The notes under the pieces were generated by a model. That model saw nothing but the letters and a program-made list of their open reading frames with translations. It made no database searches and was not told the DNA's origin. The position numbers were made by a program, and so were the translations under genes. DNA of 64,000 nt from Salifodinibacter halophilus (GTDB lineage Bacteria; Pseudomonadota; Gammaproteobacteria; Nevskiales; Salinisphaeraceae): positions 1 through 64,000 of the forward strand of contig JABEEB010000001.1 in the NCBI GenBank assembly GCA_012999515.1, written 5' to 3'. This document shows, piece after piece, positions 46,116-54,824 of this stretch (the first letter of the stretch is position 1; each line of letters opens with the position of its first letter).

Positions 46116-47741
46116 ATGGGGAGTGATGTAGGCGCCGGTTACGGGAAGCTGAAACGCGGTGGTGGCGCTATCGGGCTCACTCTGGCTAGCACGACCAGCA
46201 TGATCGGGTCGGGCTGGCTTTTCGGTGCTTTCCACGTTGCACGATTGGCTGGGCCGTGGTCGATTCTGAGCTGGGTAATCGGCGCGTGCATTATTCTGTT
46301 GATCGCGCTGTGCTTCGCGGAACTGGCCACGATGTTTCCGCGTAGCGGTGCGCTCGTGCACATGAGCCACGCCAGTCATGGCGTGGGTCTCGGCCGGGTC
46401 TGGGGGTGGTTGCTATTCCTTGCCTATGTGCCGATCCCGGCGGTCGAAGCCGAAGCCATTGTGACCTACGCCAATAACTATCTGCCGATTTTTCTCCAGC
46501 CCGATTCCGGTGGGCTGTTGAATGCGACCGGATTTGCCGTCGCGGTGGTTCTGCTCGGTATATTCGCGCTTTTGAATCTGCTCGCTGTCCGTTGGCTTTT
46601 GAACCTGAACTCCGTGGTCACGATCTGGAAAGTGTTCGTGCCGTTGGCGGCGGTTGTTGCCTTGCTGGCTAGCACGCTCCATCCATCCAACCTGACTGCG
46701 GCGCCTGAGAGTTACAGCCTTACGGGGATTCTTACGGCGCTACCCACAGCCGGTGTGGTGTTTAGTTTCCTTGGGTTTAGAACCGCCATTGACCTGGCTG
46801 GCGAAACCCATAAGCCGGAGCGCTACATGCCGATCGCGGTCATCGGCTCGATCGGGCTTGCAGCGCTGGTCTACATCGCGCTGCAGGTGGCGTTTTTACT
46901 GGTTCTGTCGCCATCGGATATCGCCGGCGGCTGGTCGAGTCTGGATTTCGCCGGCAGCACGGGGCCGTTTGCCGGTCTCGCGGTCGGGTTGGGCATGACC
47001 TGGTTGGCAGCGATCATTTATGTCGATGCGTACGTCTCGCCGGCTGGCACGGGTTGGTTGATGATGACCGGCGGCACCCGCGTATTGATGGCCAACGGCG
47101 AGCGCCGTGCCGGACCAGCGTGGCTCGCACGTATTAATCGCTTTGGCGTCCCGTGGACGACGGTCATCGTGATGTGGGCTGTCGGTTGTCTGTTCTTCCT
47201 GCCGTTTCCGGCCTGGCAGCAGATGGTTGGCTATATCTCCGCCGTCACGGTTCTAACTTACGGGCTGGGGCCGCTCGTCTTGATTTGTCTGCGGCGCCAG
47301 GCACCGAATGCAGCGCGCCCGTTCAAAGTGCGCGCATCGAATGTCGTGGCGCCGCTCGCATTCATAGCCAGCAACTGGATCATCCTGTGGACGGGTTATA
47401 CCACCAACCTGTTCCTGTTTTCGCTCATTGGCGGCGGTTTCGTCGTGTATGCGATCTATTACCACATGGTCGCGCGGTTGCCGGCCGACCAGTTTGGCTG
47501 GGGGCAGATCTGGTGGTTGTTGCCGTGGTTCGGTGGCATGTTGGGGCTGTCGAAGCTGAGTGCTTTCGGCGGCGGCATGGGCGTGTTGCCGTTCGTCTGG
47601 GGGCTGGTCGCGGTCGCCGTCTGGAGTCTGATCATCATTGCCGCCGCATTTGCCAGTGCGCTGCCGCCGCAGCAGTCCCAACGCGTCATCGCCGACGTTC
47701 TAGCTGGTTCGCTCTCCGAGTCGTCTTCAGACAAACAATGA
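46116..47741 (+). CDS. APC-family amino acid permease (paralogue 1)
   Basis: 541 residues, about 12-14 membrane segments. The N-terminus carries the APC substrate-binding consensus in helix 1 (SMIGSGWLFGAFHVARLAGP) and helix 2 (ILSWVIGACIILLIALCFAE). A helix 6-like FSFLGFRTAIDLAGETHKP is the second conserved APC segment. Probably a proton-linked amino acid or polyamine carrier. It closely parallels the convergent gene at 47915-49534. Confidence 0.88.
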   Translation: MGSDVGAGYGKLKRGGGAIGLTLASTTSMIGSGWLFGAFHVARLAGPWSILSWVIGACIILLIALCFAELATMFPRSGALVHMSHASHGVGLGRVWGWLLFLAYVPIPAVEAEAIVTYANNYLPIFLQPDSGGLLNATGFAVAVVLLGIFALLNLLAVRWLLNLNSVVTIWKVFVPLAAVVALLASTLHPSNLTAAPESYSLTGILTALPTAGVVFSFLGFRTAIDLAGETHKPERYMPIAVIGSIGLAALVYIALQVAFLLVLSPSDIAGGWSSLDFAGSTGPFAGLAVGLGMTWLAAIIYVDAYVSPAGTGWLMMTGGTRVLMANGERRAGPAWLARINRFGVPWTTVIVMWAVGCLFFLPFPAWQQMVGYISAVTVLTYGLGPLVLICLRRQAPNAARPFKVRASNVVAPLAFIASNWIILWTGYTTNLFLFSLIGGGFVVYAIYYHMVARLPADQFGWGQIWWLLPWFGGMLGLSKLSAFGGGMGVLPFVWGLVAVAVWSLIIIAAAFASALPPQQSQRVIADVLAGSLSESSSDKQ

Positions 47742-47914
47742 AACGGCTACGCTGCGCCGTTCATGGATGCGCTGCCTCGAACGCCACGGCTTTTCAGTAC
47801 GCCGGTTGATCACGGCATGAAGTCAAGCGGTTCGTTCGCGGTGGCCGGCCGTAATAGTGGTGCGGTCGTTAGCCCGCAGGTGGCGCTCAACGTCTACTAT
47901 TGATTGTCGGGACG

Positions 47915-49534
47915 TCAGGTTGCCGCCGAGGGGGCTGCTTCCTCGGTGGCGACAGTGGTGTCGAGTTGGTCGCGGATGCCATCGGCGGGTAGCGCGTTGA
48001 TTACACCCCACCACAGCACGATGGCTGAAAATACCGCGATCAATGGGAAACTGGTGGCCGGCGTCAGCCAGCCGGCCCCGCCGTAATTACCGATCGTGGC
48101 GATAGCGAACATACCGAGCAGCCAGGCTGGCAACCAACTGCCCGCTAAGATGTGCATCGACGGTCTTGGACTTCCGGGCAAACACCGGTAGATGGCGTAG
48201 AGCACGTAACCGATGATGAGCGCGGTCAACATCTTCCAGAGCGTGGTCCAACCCACCCAATAAAGCAGCAAACTAGTGGCGTAGAACGCGAGATAGGCAA
48301 GCAAGGGTGCAGCCGGCAGTCGAAATGGCCGGTGCTGGTCCGGTAGCGCGCGCCGCAGGGCGAGCACCGCGACCGGCCCCGAGCCAAAGGCCACGATGTA
48401 GGCGGCGACCAGGAACGCTGCCAGCTTTTGCCAGCCGGGGAAGGGCAGAAAAATCAGCAGGCCGACGACGTAGGTCACGATGACGCTGATCCACGGAACG
48501 CCTCGGCGCGATACGTTGCCGAGCGCTGGTGGCGCGTTGCCGCTTCGCCCCATGGCATAGGCGATGCGTGCAGTGGTAGTGGCGTAGATCAGGCCTGTAT
48601 CGGCCGGTGAAACAATGGCATCAGCGTAAAGAATGGCGGTGAGCCAGAATAGCCCCAGGATTTGCGCGACGCCGGCCAGCGGTCCGAAGGCGTTGGCAAA
48701 ATCGAGTTTGGCCCAGCCGTCGGTCAGCGCCACATCCGGGAGTGCACCGATGAAAGCGGCCTGAACGAGTGCGTAAAGGATGACCGTGATGCCGAGTGTG
48801 CCGAGAATGCTGAGCGGCACGGCCCGTTGTGGATTGCGACATTCACCCGCCAGCTCGACGCCTTGTCGGAATCCGAAATAGGAATAGGCGATGCCGGCGC
48901 TGGTGATGGCGGCAAAAACACCGTGGGCGCCGAACGGGGCGAACCCGCCATGGGCGCTGAAATGGCCCGGATCGAACGCCGTCCACATAAATACGGCGAC
49001 CAGCAATGCGATGACGCCGAGTTTCCAGACCACCAGGACAGCATTTAGCCGCGCGAAATAACGGATGCCGAAGATGTTGATAAAGCAAAATACGAACAAC
49101 AATGCCGCGGCGACGCCATAACCGGCCGTTGTCAGCACGGGAACGTGGTCGACGACACGGGTGAGGAATGGCAGATAATTGGTGGCGTACTGGAGAACGG
49201 CTTCGACTTCGACCGGGCCGAGTGAAACGGCTACCAGCCAGGAGAGCCAGCCGATACCGACGCTGGTCAGCGAGCCGTGGGTGAAATGCGGGAATCGGAC
49301 GACGGCACCGGAAATCGGAAACATCGTTCCGAGTTCAGCGTTGACCAGGCCGATAAGCGCAATCATCGCCGCGCCGATAACCCAAGCTAGGATCGAGGCG
49401 GGTCCTGCCATGCGTGCGGCCGGCAGGGCGCTCAATAACCATCCGGACCCCACGACCGCGCCGACCGAGACAAATAACAACCCGATCGAACCGATATCGC
49501 GTCGCAAGCCGGTGCTGGTCTCGCTAGTGGACAT
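47915..49534 (-). CDS. APC-family amino acid permease (paralogue 2)
   Basis: 539 residues with the same design as the convergent paralogue: GSGWLLSALPAARMAGPASI in helix 1, AWVIGAAMIALIGLVNAELG in helix 2 and YFGFRQGVELAGECRNPQRA in the helix 6 region. The two proteins align along their length but are clearly diverged, so the duplication is old or one was acquired separately. Substrate unknown. The 173 bases between the two stop codons hold no gene. Confidence 0.88.
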   Translation of the reverse strand: MSTSETSTGLRRDIGSIGLLFVSVGAVVGSGWLLSALPAARMAGPASILAWVIGAAMIALIGLVNAELGTMFPISGAVVRFPHFTHGSLTSVGIGWLSWLVAVSLGPVEVEAVLQYATNYLPFLTRVVDHVPVLTTAGYGVAAALLFVFCFINIFGIRYFARLNAVLVVWKLGVIALLVAVFMWTAFDPGHFSAHGGFAPFGAHGVFAAITSAGIAYSYFGFRQGVELAGECRNPQRAVPLSILGTLGITVILYALVQAAFIGALPDVALTDGWAKLDFANAFGPLAGVAQILGLFWLTAILYADAIVSPADTGLIYATTTARIAYAMGRSGNAPPALGNVSRRGVPWISVIVTYVVGLLIFLPFPGWQKLAAFLVAAYIVAFGSGPVAVLALRRALPDQHRPFRLPAAPLLAYLAFYATSLLLYWVGWTTLWKMLTALIIGYVLYAIYRCLPGSPRPSMHILAGSWLPAWLLGMFAIATIGNYGGAGWLTPATSFPLIAVFSAIVLWWGVINALPADGIRDQLDTTVATEEAAPSAAT

Positions 49535-50066
49535 GTTTTATGTGTATTCGCCGTGGTTTAGTGACATTAAAACGCCGTGGATGCGCTTCGGAGACAAGCT
49601 CGTGGCAGCGGGCATCCGCAGCCATCTCTGCGCTAGCGGCGTTTCCAGTGGTCATGTCGAGCGCCAAGCACATATAGCGCTGGGTGTACCCGCTAGGCAC
49701 CCTTCGACATGGCCTGGATCCGCGCGCGAGCAAATGCCCAGCGCTTATTCAGGTTGGCATATAACGGATTGCTGACGTTTGTTGAAGTTATGTGTTTTGT
49801 GGGCCGGCCCAGATCTGGTCCGACGTGATTGTACGACGGGTTTGAGGCTGATGCGTAACGGTGGCTGATGAGGCTTGGTCAAAGCCCGTATGGCGTACCG
49901 CTATGCGTCGTACGGTTTAGCCGTTTAAACCGGAGAATAAACGGCGTGGATACGGTGAGACCAACGACGTAGCCAGATGGCACGGCGCGCTGGCCATCAA
50001 GGTGGTTATTGATAATCATTCGCATCATGACTATCATCGAATAGTTATCCCTGAATCTCGCGGCCG
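49535..50066. other. 532-bp intergenic region with Fur site
   Basis: Between the divergent APC permease and fhuC genes. Apart from the Fur-box-like site near 50005-50023, there are some short dyads (for example GGTTTA / TAAACC around 49915-49932) and no convincing open frame or RNA gene. Confidence 0.5.
50005..50023 (+). promoter_or_regulatory. Fur box upstream of fhuC
   Basis: GTTATTGATAATCATTCGC matches the 19-base Fur consensus (GATAATGATAATCATTATC) at 15 positions, the best of the five in this region. It ends 43 bases before the fhuC start, so ferric Fur would block transcription when iron is plentiful. Confidence 0.75.
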
Positions 50067-50849
50067 GTGGTCAGCACGGTGAAGTTTGAACTCGACTCGT
50101 GCCAATTCGAAGCGGGCGGACGCTGTCTGTTGGACGCCTCGAACCTGTTTTTTGAACAAGGCACGACGTATGGGCTGATCGGACACAACGGATCGGGTAA
50201 ATCTACACTGCTCAAACTGCTCGCCCGCCAGCAACCCGCCAGCCGTGGTGATATCTATCTAAACGGTCGCGCCGTGAAAAGCTGGGGCAATCGTGAATTT
50301 GCGCGCAACGTAGCCTATCTGCCGCAACACCTGCCAGGTACGGCTGGTTTGACCGCGCGTGAGCTGGTCGCACTGGGGCGTTTCCCGTGGCAAGGCCTCC
50401 TGGAGCGGGCCACGAAGCAGGATAAGGCGGAGGTCCAGCGCGCACTGGAGTGGACTGATACGGCTCGGTTTGCGGATCGTATGGTGGATACCCTGTCCGG
50501 GGGCGAGCGCCAGCGCATCTGGTTAGCCATGCTGCTCGCACAGGGTAGTCGCTTCCTGTTGCTCGATGAGCCGTTGTCAGCGCTGGATATCGCACACCAG
50601 GTCGACATGCTGTCGCTGGTTCGTCGCCTGTGTCGCGAACTCGGTGTCGGCGTCATCATTGCGCTGCACGACGTCAACATGGTTTCGCGCTACTGCGATG
50701 AGCTCGTGGCGCTTCGCGACGGTTGCTTGCTGGCTCAGGGCAAGCCTAATGAATTAATGGACGCCACCACCCTCGAAGCCATCTATGGCATTCGTATGAA
50801 CGTGATGGCACATCCGACTGATCAGCATCCGGTCGCTATCGTCGAGTGA
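50067..50849 (+). CDS. fhuC: ferric siderophore ABC transporter ATPase
   Basis: 260 residues, FhuC/FecE family. Walker [20 protein letters not shown]-loop YLPQHLPGTAGLTARELVAL, signature LSGGERQRIWLAMLLAQG, Walker B FLLLDEPLSALDIAHQ and switch His in ALHDVNM are intact. Start GTG 50067 (another GTG four codons later is possible). It would energise the fused FhuB permease encoded at 54821. It is separated from fhuDB by a convergent receptor gene, whereas E. coli has fhuACDB in line. Confidence 0.9.
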   Translation: MVSTVKFELDSCQFEAGGRCLLDASNLFFEQGTTYGLIGHNGSGKSTLLKLLARQQPASRGDIYLNGRAVKSWGNREFARNVAYLPQHLPGTAGLTARELVALGRFPWQGLLERATKQDKAEVQRALEWTDTARFADRMVDTLSGGERQRIWLAMLLAQGSRFLLLDEPLSALDIAHQVDMLSLVRRLCRELGVGVIIALHDVNMVSRYCDELVALRDGCLLAQGKPNELMDATTLEAIYGIRMNVMAHPTDQHPVAIVE

Positions 50850-50887
50850 GCGTGTCGGACGGTGTTGGTCGTTGTCATTCGATCGGC

Positions 50888-53104
50888 TCAAAACGCGTAC
50901 TTGATACTGCCGGTGATGCGTCGTTTCGAGCCGAAATAGCAGGCATTGCGACTGGTGCAGGACGAAACATAGGTTTTGTCGAAAAGGTTTTTCACGTGCA
51001 CGCCGAAGGTCACGTCGTGCCATTTATATGACGCGGCTGCATCCACGAGCGCGAAGTCGTCGACTTTAAACGTGTTGGCCTTGTCGCCATACGTCGAGCC
51101 TTTGTAACTGACGCCGGCGCCTAGGTTGAGATTTTTCAGCGCACCGGTGTCGAACGTGTAATCGAGCCAGACTGAGGCTGCGTGTTTCGGCACTTGCACC
51201 GGCCGCTTGCCTTCGTAGCCTCGGGTGTCTTCGGTTTTTTCGACGTCTTGAAAGGTATAAGACGCGTAAAGATCGAAGCCATAGGCCAGGCTGGCCGTGC
51301 CCTCGAACTCCAAACCGCGCGATCGAACTTCACCGGTTTGTACCTTATGCATCTGGTTGCTCGGATCGGGAACCGCTACGTTCTGGCGGACGAGGTTGAA
51401 GGCGACAAGGGATAGATGAATATCGCGATCATTCGGCGCATATCGAAGGCCGCTCTCGATTTGGCGACTCGTCGTGGGGTCGAAAGGCTCGCCTTGGGCG
51501 TTCGTCTCCACTTTGGGTAGAAACGATGTCGAATAATTGATGAATGGATTCAAGCCAATATTCGTTTTGTAAACCAGCCCGGCGCGCCCGGTGAACTGTG
51601 AATTATTAATGTCCGTCGATGTGTTGGTGAGGTTGTTTTCCAGATCGGTGTTGCCCCAGTCCTGGCGTCCACCCAGCGTTAGAATCAACTTATCGTTGAA
51701 ATTGATTGTGTCCTGGGCATAGATGCCGATTTGTTGCTGTCGGCGGTTAATGTCCATGCTTTTCGGTGGCTGGCTGGGAACGCTGCCGCGATTGTTGCGA
51801 TCGAATGCGTCGAGCGAAGGCGCACTAGCGAAATGCTGTAACTCGTCGAAGCCGTAATTCTGATAGCCCACCCCGAGCAGCAGGGTATGTGCGGCAGGGC
51901 CGGTATCGAATGTTTTTTCAGCGTTGGTGTCGATAGACACGCCTGCGATACGCGAATCCGTGGTAAATGCATACCGTTTCAGCGTTCTCAGGTCGGGTTG
52001 GAGGCCACCGCCGTAAACGGTCGAATAGTTTGTATCCAGGTGGGTATAGCGAAAGTGTTGGCTTATTTTGAGACTATCGTCGATTCGATGCTTGAATAAA
52101 TAACCAATTTCGTAGACTGTTCGGTCAAAATCGCCATAACCGGGTATGCCGAGATAATCCTCGGGATTAAAATTGCCGTTGGGGTTGTTCAACACGGCGC
52201 CCTGCGCCGGATAAAACTGGTTGGTATCACCGGTATCGTCGCGCTGGAAGTGGCCAAGCAGCGTGAATGAAGTTGCCTCGTCTAGCTGGAACGTGAGCGC
52301 CGGTGCAATAAAAACGCGGTTGTTATCGGTGTAGTTGACCTGACCATCGCTAAGGCGTCCAAGCCCCGTAATGCGGCCGCGTATACGCCCGTCTTGGGTA
52401 ATTGGCCCGCCGACATCAAACTTGGCTTCGGAATGATCATAGTTGCCGAACTCGAGTCCCATCTCGCCCATGCTTTTTTCAGGCGGGCGTTTGGTGACCA
52501 GATTGACAAGGCCGCCGGGGTTACTCTGGCCATACAGCATGGAGGCCGGTCCGCGTAATACCTCGACTTGCTGAACGCCGTAGAGTTCCGGTTTGAATTG
52601 GCCGAAGCCAAACGAGGGTTGCTGTAAACTGTCTTTGTAGACTGCGTGGCCGTTGTCGTTGAAACCACGGAAACTGAGCCAGTCGACTCGCGCGTCATTG
52701 CCGTTGACCTCGCCCTTGACGCCTGGCGTGTACTGGAAAACGTCGGACACACTGTCCATGTTCTGTGCGTCCATCCGCCCACGCGTAATAACCGAGATCG
52801 ACTGGGGCACCTCGTCGATTGGTGTATCGGTTTTCGTGCCAACCGTGGTCCGACTGGGGGCGAAATCTTGCACCGGTCCGTAAGGGCTGATTGATGTGCC
52901 CTTTACCTTGATCGGCTGCAGGGTTTGCGTTGCCGATGGTTGTGTTGGACCGCGTGCATCCTGATTCGATTGCGCCTGTGCGGGGGCGCTGGCCAAGGCA
53001 CACAAGGCTGTTAGTAGGGCCGTGTTGAGGGCCGCGCTGCTGGCCTGATGAAGTCGCCGGTGTCTGACACGCGAAAAGCGCGCTGTTTGAAAGCATCGCG
53101 ACAT
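50888..53104 (-). CDS. TonB-dependent siderophore receptor 1
   Basis: 738 residues. Signal peptide with cleavage near APAQAQS, then a short region before the plug with a possible TonB box (LQPIKVKGT). Plug domain blocks: DEVPQSISVITRGRMDAQN, DVFQYTPGVKGEVNGNDARV, LRGPASMLYGQSNPGGLVNL. The rest is a 22-strand barrel ending in the required C-terminal Phe (ITGSIKYAF). The CxxxxxCYFG segment just before the end (CTSRNACYFGSKRR) is typical of hydroxamate receptors of the FhuA/FoxA/FpvA group. Ends 38 bases from fhuC; its upstream region has a Fur-box cluster. Confidence 0.93.
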   Translation of the reverse strand: MSRCFQTARFSRVRHRRLHQASSAALNTALLTALCALASAPAQAQSNQDARGPTQPSATQTLQPIKVKGTSISPYGPVQDFAPSRTTVGTKTDTPIDEVPQSISVITRGRMDAQNMDSVSDVFQYTPGVKGEVNGNDARVDWLSFRGFNDNGHAVYKDSLQQPSFGFGQFKPELYGVQQVEVLRGPASMLYGQSNPGGLVNLVTKRPPEKSMGEMGLEFGNYDHSEAKFDVGGPITQDGRIRGRITGLGRLSDGQVNYTDNNRVFIAPALTFQLDEATSFTLLGHFQRDDTGDTNQFYPAQGAVLNNPNGNFNPEDYLGIPGYGDFDRTVYEIGYLFKHRIDDSLKISQHFRYTHLDTNYSTVYGGGLQPDLRTLKRYAFTTDSRIAGVSIDTNAEKTFDTGPAAHTLLLGVGYQNYGFDELQHFASAPSLDAFDRNNRGSVPSQPPKSMDINRRQQQIGIYAQDTINFNDKLILTLGGRQDWGNTDLENNLTNTSTDINNSQFTGRAGLVYKTNIGLNPFINYSTSFLPKVETNAQGEPFDPTTSRQIESGLRYAPNDRDIHLSLVAFNLVRQNVAVPDPSNQMHKVQTGEVRSRGLEFEGTASLAYGFDLYASYTFQDVEKTEDTRGYEGKRPVQVPKHAASVWLDYTFDTGALKNLNLGAGVSYKGSTYGDKANTFKVDDFALVDAAASYKWHDVTFGVHVKNLFDKTYVSSCTSRNACYFGSKRRITGSIKYAF

Positions 53105-53227
53105 GGGGATCCCTGTAGCAGTTATATAATGTGTCGGCGATCACACCGCTAGTACTGAGATGGCCCCGGTTGGGCGCGGCCGCCTGCTGTGTTGGCTAAG
53201 CAGAACGCTGATTGGCTCGCGTCTGCG

Positions 53228-53258
53228 GAATGATTATATACGAATAATAATCATTCGC
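53228..53258 (-). promoter_or_regulatory. Fur box cluster upstream of receptor 1
   Basis: A perfect 10-base inverted repeat (GAATGATTAT at 53228-53237, ATAATCATTC at 53247-53256) overlaps a 19-base window (53240-53258) matching the Fur consensus at 13 positions. It lies about 125-155 bases before the receptor start. Confidence 0.65.
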
Positions 53259-53679
53259 AAATAGAAATGGCATCAGAAGATCACACGTGCCATTCGGTTC
53301 GGCAGCGGGCTTGCACGCGGGTCCGAAGTCGCACTTGGCCGGACGATCCAGGCTGGAAACGCGCATCATCTGGCGGCTCGGCACTGATAACGCAGTCGGC
53401 TACGGGCCCGTCGGGCCTCGGTGCAGGGCAGTTAACACTCGCCAAACAACACGCGAAGGGCTATGCCCTAATCCGTTGTCAGCTTCGGTTGAAGGTGGTG
53501 TGACAAAATAGCCGCAGTAACGCTGCATGCGAACCATTCGACGTGTTTGTCGGCGGACGGAAGACACCGGCTCAAAAATGGCTGCTGTTTCGGTTATCGG
53601 TCGTCGATAGCATTCGGGGAGAGCCAATATGGGGCGTTATGGGCGCGTTATGAATGAGTTACTTGTCTAGTAACTTGCT

Positions 53680-53698
53680 ATGACTGATAATTATTCGT
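53680..53698 (+). promoter_or_regulatory. Fur-box-like site upstream of fhuD
   Basis: Contains GATAATTATT and matches the Fur consensus at 11 of 19 positions, 175 bases before the fhuD start. Weaker than the other sites. Confidence 0.4.
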
Positions 53699-53873
53699 AT
53701 TCCCAGCAGGTGCGCTGTTTAAGCAGCGGTTCTCAGAGAATGTTTGCGTCAATGCTGGCCGACAGGTCGTTACAACGGGCCCGTACTTCGATAGCGGATG
53801 AACGACGCGACACCCAGGTGATCTGATACCTGATGACGTATCTGACAGCCCATCATCCGGCTGCAATCGGTTA

Positions 53874-54824
53874 ATGGGGCGGCCATTGCAGTATGCCTGT
53901 TTCGTTCGGAATGGTTGGTTGCGAGCGGCTTTAGCCGCCGCCATCTGGTTGTGTATTTGTGTGCCCGCGTCGTCTGCGACCAGCCAGAATCCAGCACCTC
54001 GACTGGCGACCGTTGATTGGGGCACTGCACAGAATCTGACCGCCATGGGCGTGCCGCCGGTTGCGGTCGCCCAGATACAGAATTACCAGACATGGGTCGG
54101 TGGGCCGCCGTTGCCCGCGGATACTCGAGAGATGGGGCTGCGTTCGCAACCGAACATGGAAATGCTGGCTCAGCTTGATCTCGATTGCATACTGATCACC
54201 CGAATGTATGCGCGCCAGAAGGCAAAACTGTCACAGGTGGCGCCGGTGACATCCCTCAATGTGTATTTCAAAAAAGGCGATATCTGGCGCAATACTGTGG
54301 CCGCCGTACAAAAACTGGGTCGGATCGCACATCGCCCGGACGCTGCGCGTCAGCTGATTGCGCAGACAAAAAAACAGATCAGCCGGGCGGCGGCGCGTGT
54401 GCCGGCGGATACGCCGCCACTGTTGATCGTTCAATTCGTGGACGCTCGACATGTGCGTGTGTATGGCGACGGCAGCCTCGTTCAGGCTGCACTCGAACGC
54501 ATGGGTCTATCGAACGCTTGGCATGGGGAAACGACTCGCTGGGGCACGGCCACGGTATCGTTGGCACGTCTTGCCGATATCCAACGCGGGCGGGTTGTCG
54601 TCATGAAGCCGATCCCGGTCGGTGTGGTCGGCAAGATCGCCGAGAGCCGGCTTTGGTCGAGCTTGCCTGTAACGCAGAATGCGCCGGTGGTCGACATGCC
54701 GGCCGTGTGGAGTTTTGGTGGCCTGCCTTCGGCCAGCCGCTTTGCGCGCTCGTTGGCCGACACGCTGAACCATGGAGCCGATGATGGCGCTGGCTGGCCG
54801 GCAAACGCTGGGCATCGGCCGTGA
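53874..54824 (+). CDS. fhuD: iron-siderophore ABC binding protein
   Basis: 316 residues with signal peptide (LRAALAAAIWLCICVPASSA) and the class III periplasmic-binding fold of the FhuD/FecB family: RLATVDWGTAQNLTAMGVPP, MLAQLDLDCILITRMYARQK, a long connecting helix and KIAESRLWSSLPVTQNAPVV. It lacks a lipobox, so it is a free periplasmic protein. It hands the ferric siderophore to FhuB. Its TGA overlaps the GTG of fhuB by 4 bases. Confidence 0.88.
   Translation: MGRPLQYACFVRNGWLRAALAAAIWLCICVPASSATSQNPAPRLATVDWGTAQNLTAMGVPPVAVAQIQNYQTWVGGPPLPADTREMGLRSQPNMEMLAQLDLDCILITRMYARQKAKLSQVAPVTSLNVYFKKGDIWRNTVAAVQKLGRIAHRPDAARQLIAQTKKQISRAAARVPADTPPLLIVQFVDARHVRVYGDGSLVQAALERMGLSNAWHGETTRWGTATVSLARLADIQRGRVVVMKPIPVGVVGKIAESRLWSSLPVTQNAPVVDMPAVWSFGGLPSASRFARSLADTLNHGADDGAGWPANAGHRP

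Larger units (their letters stand above)
53105..53873. other. 769-bp intergenic region, iron-regulated
   Basis: Between the divergent receptor 1 and fhuD genes. It contains the two Fur-box-like sites near 53228-53258 and 53680-53698 and, just before the second, a 7-base inverted repeat AGTTACT / AGTAACT (53657-53675). Open frames of 75-80 codons here lack recognisable domains or ribosome sites and I do not call them. The space is unusually large and could hide a small RNA. Confidence 0.5.

Noticed and set aside
53267-53627. 75-80 codon open frames between receptor 1 and fhuD
   Set aside because: Arg/Ser-rich shadows with no start signal, overlapping each other on both strands.
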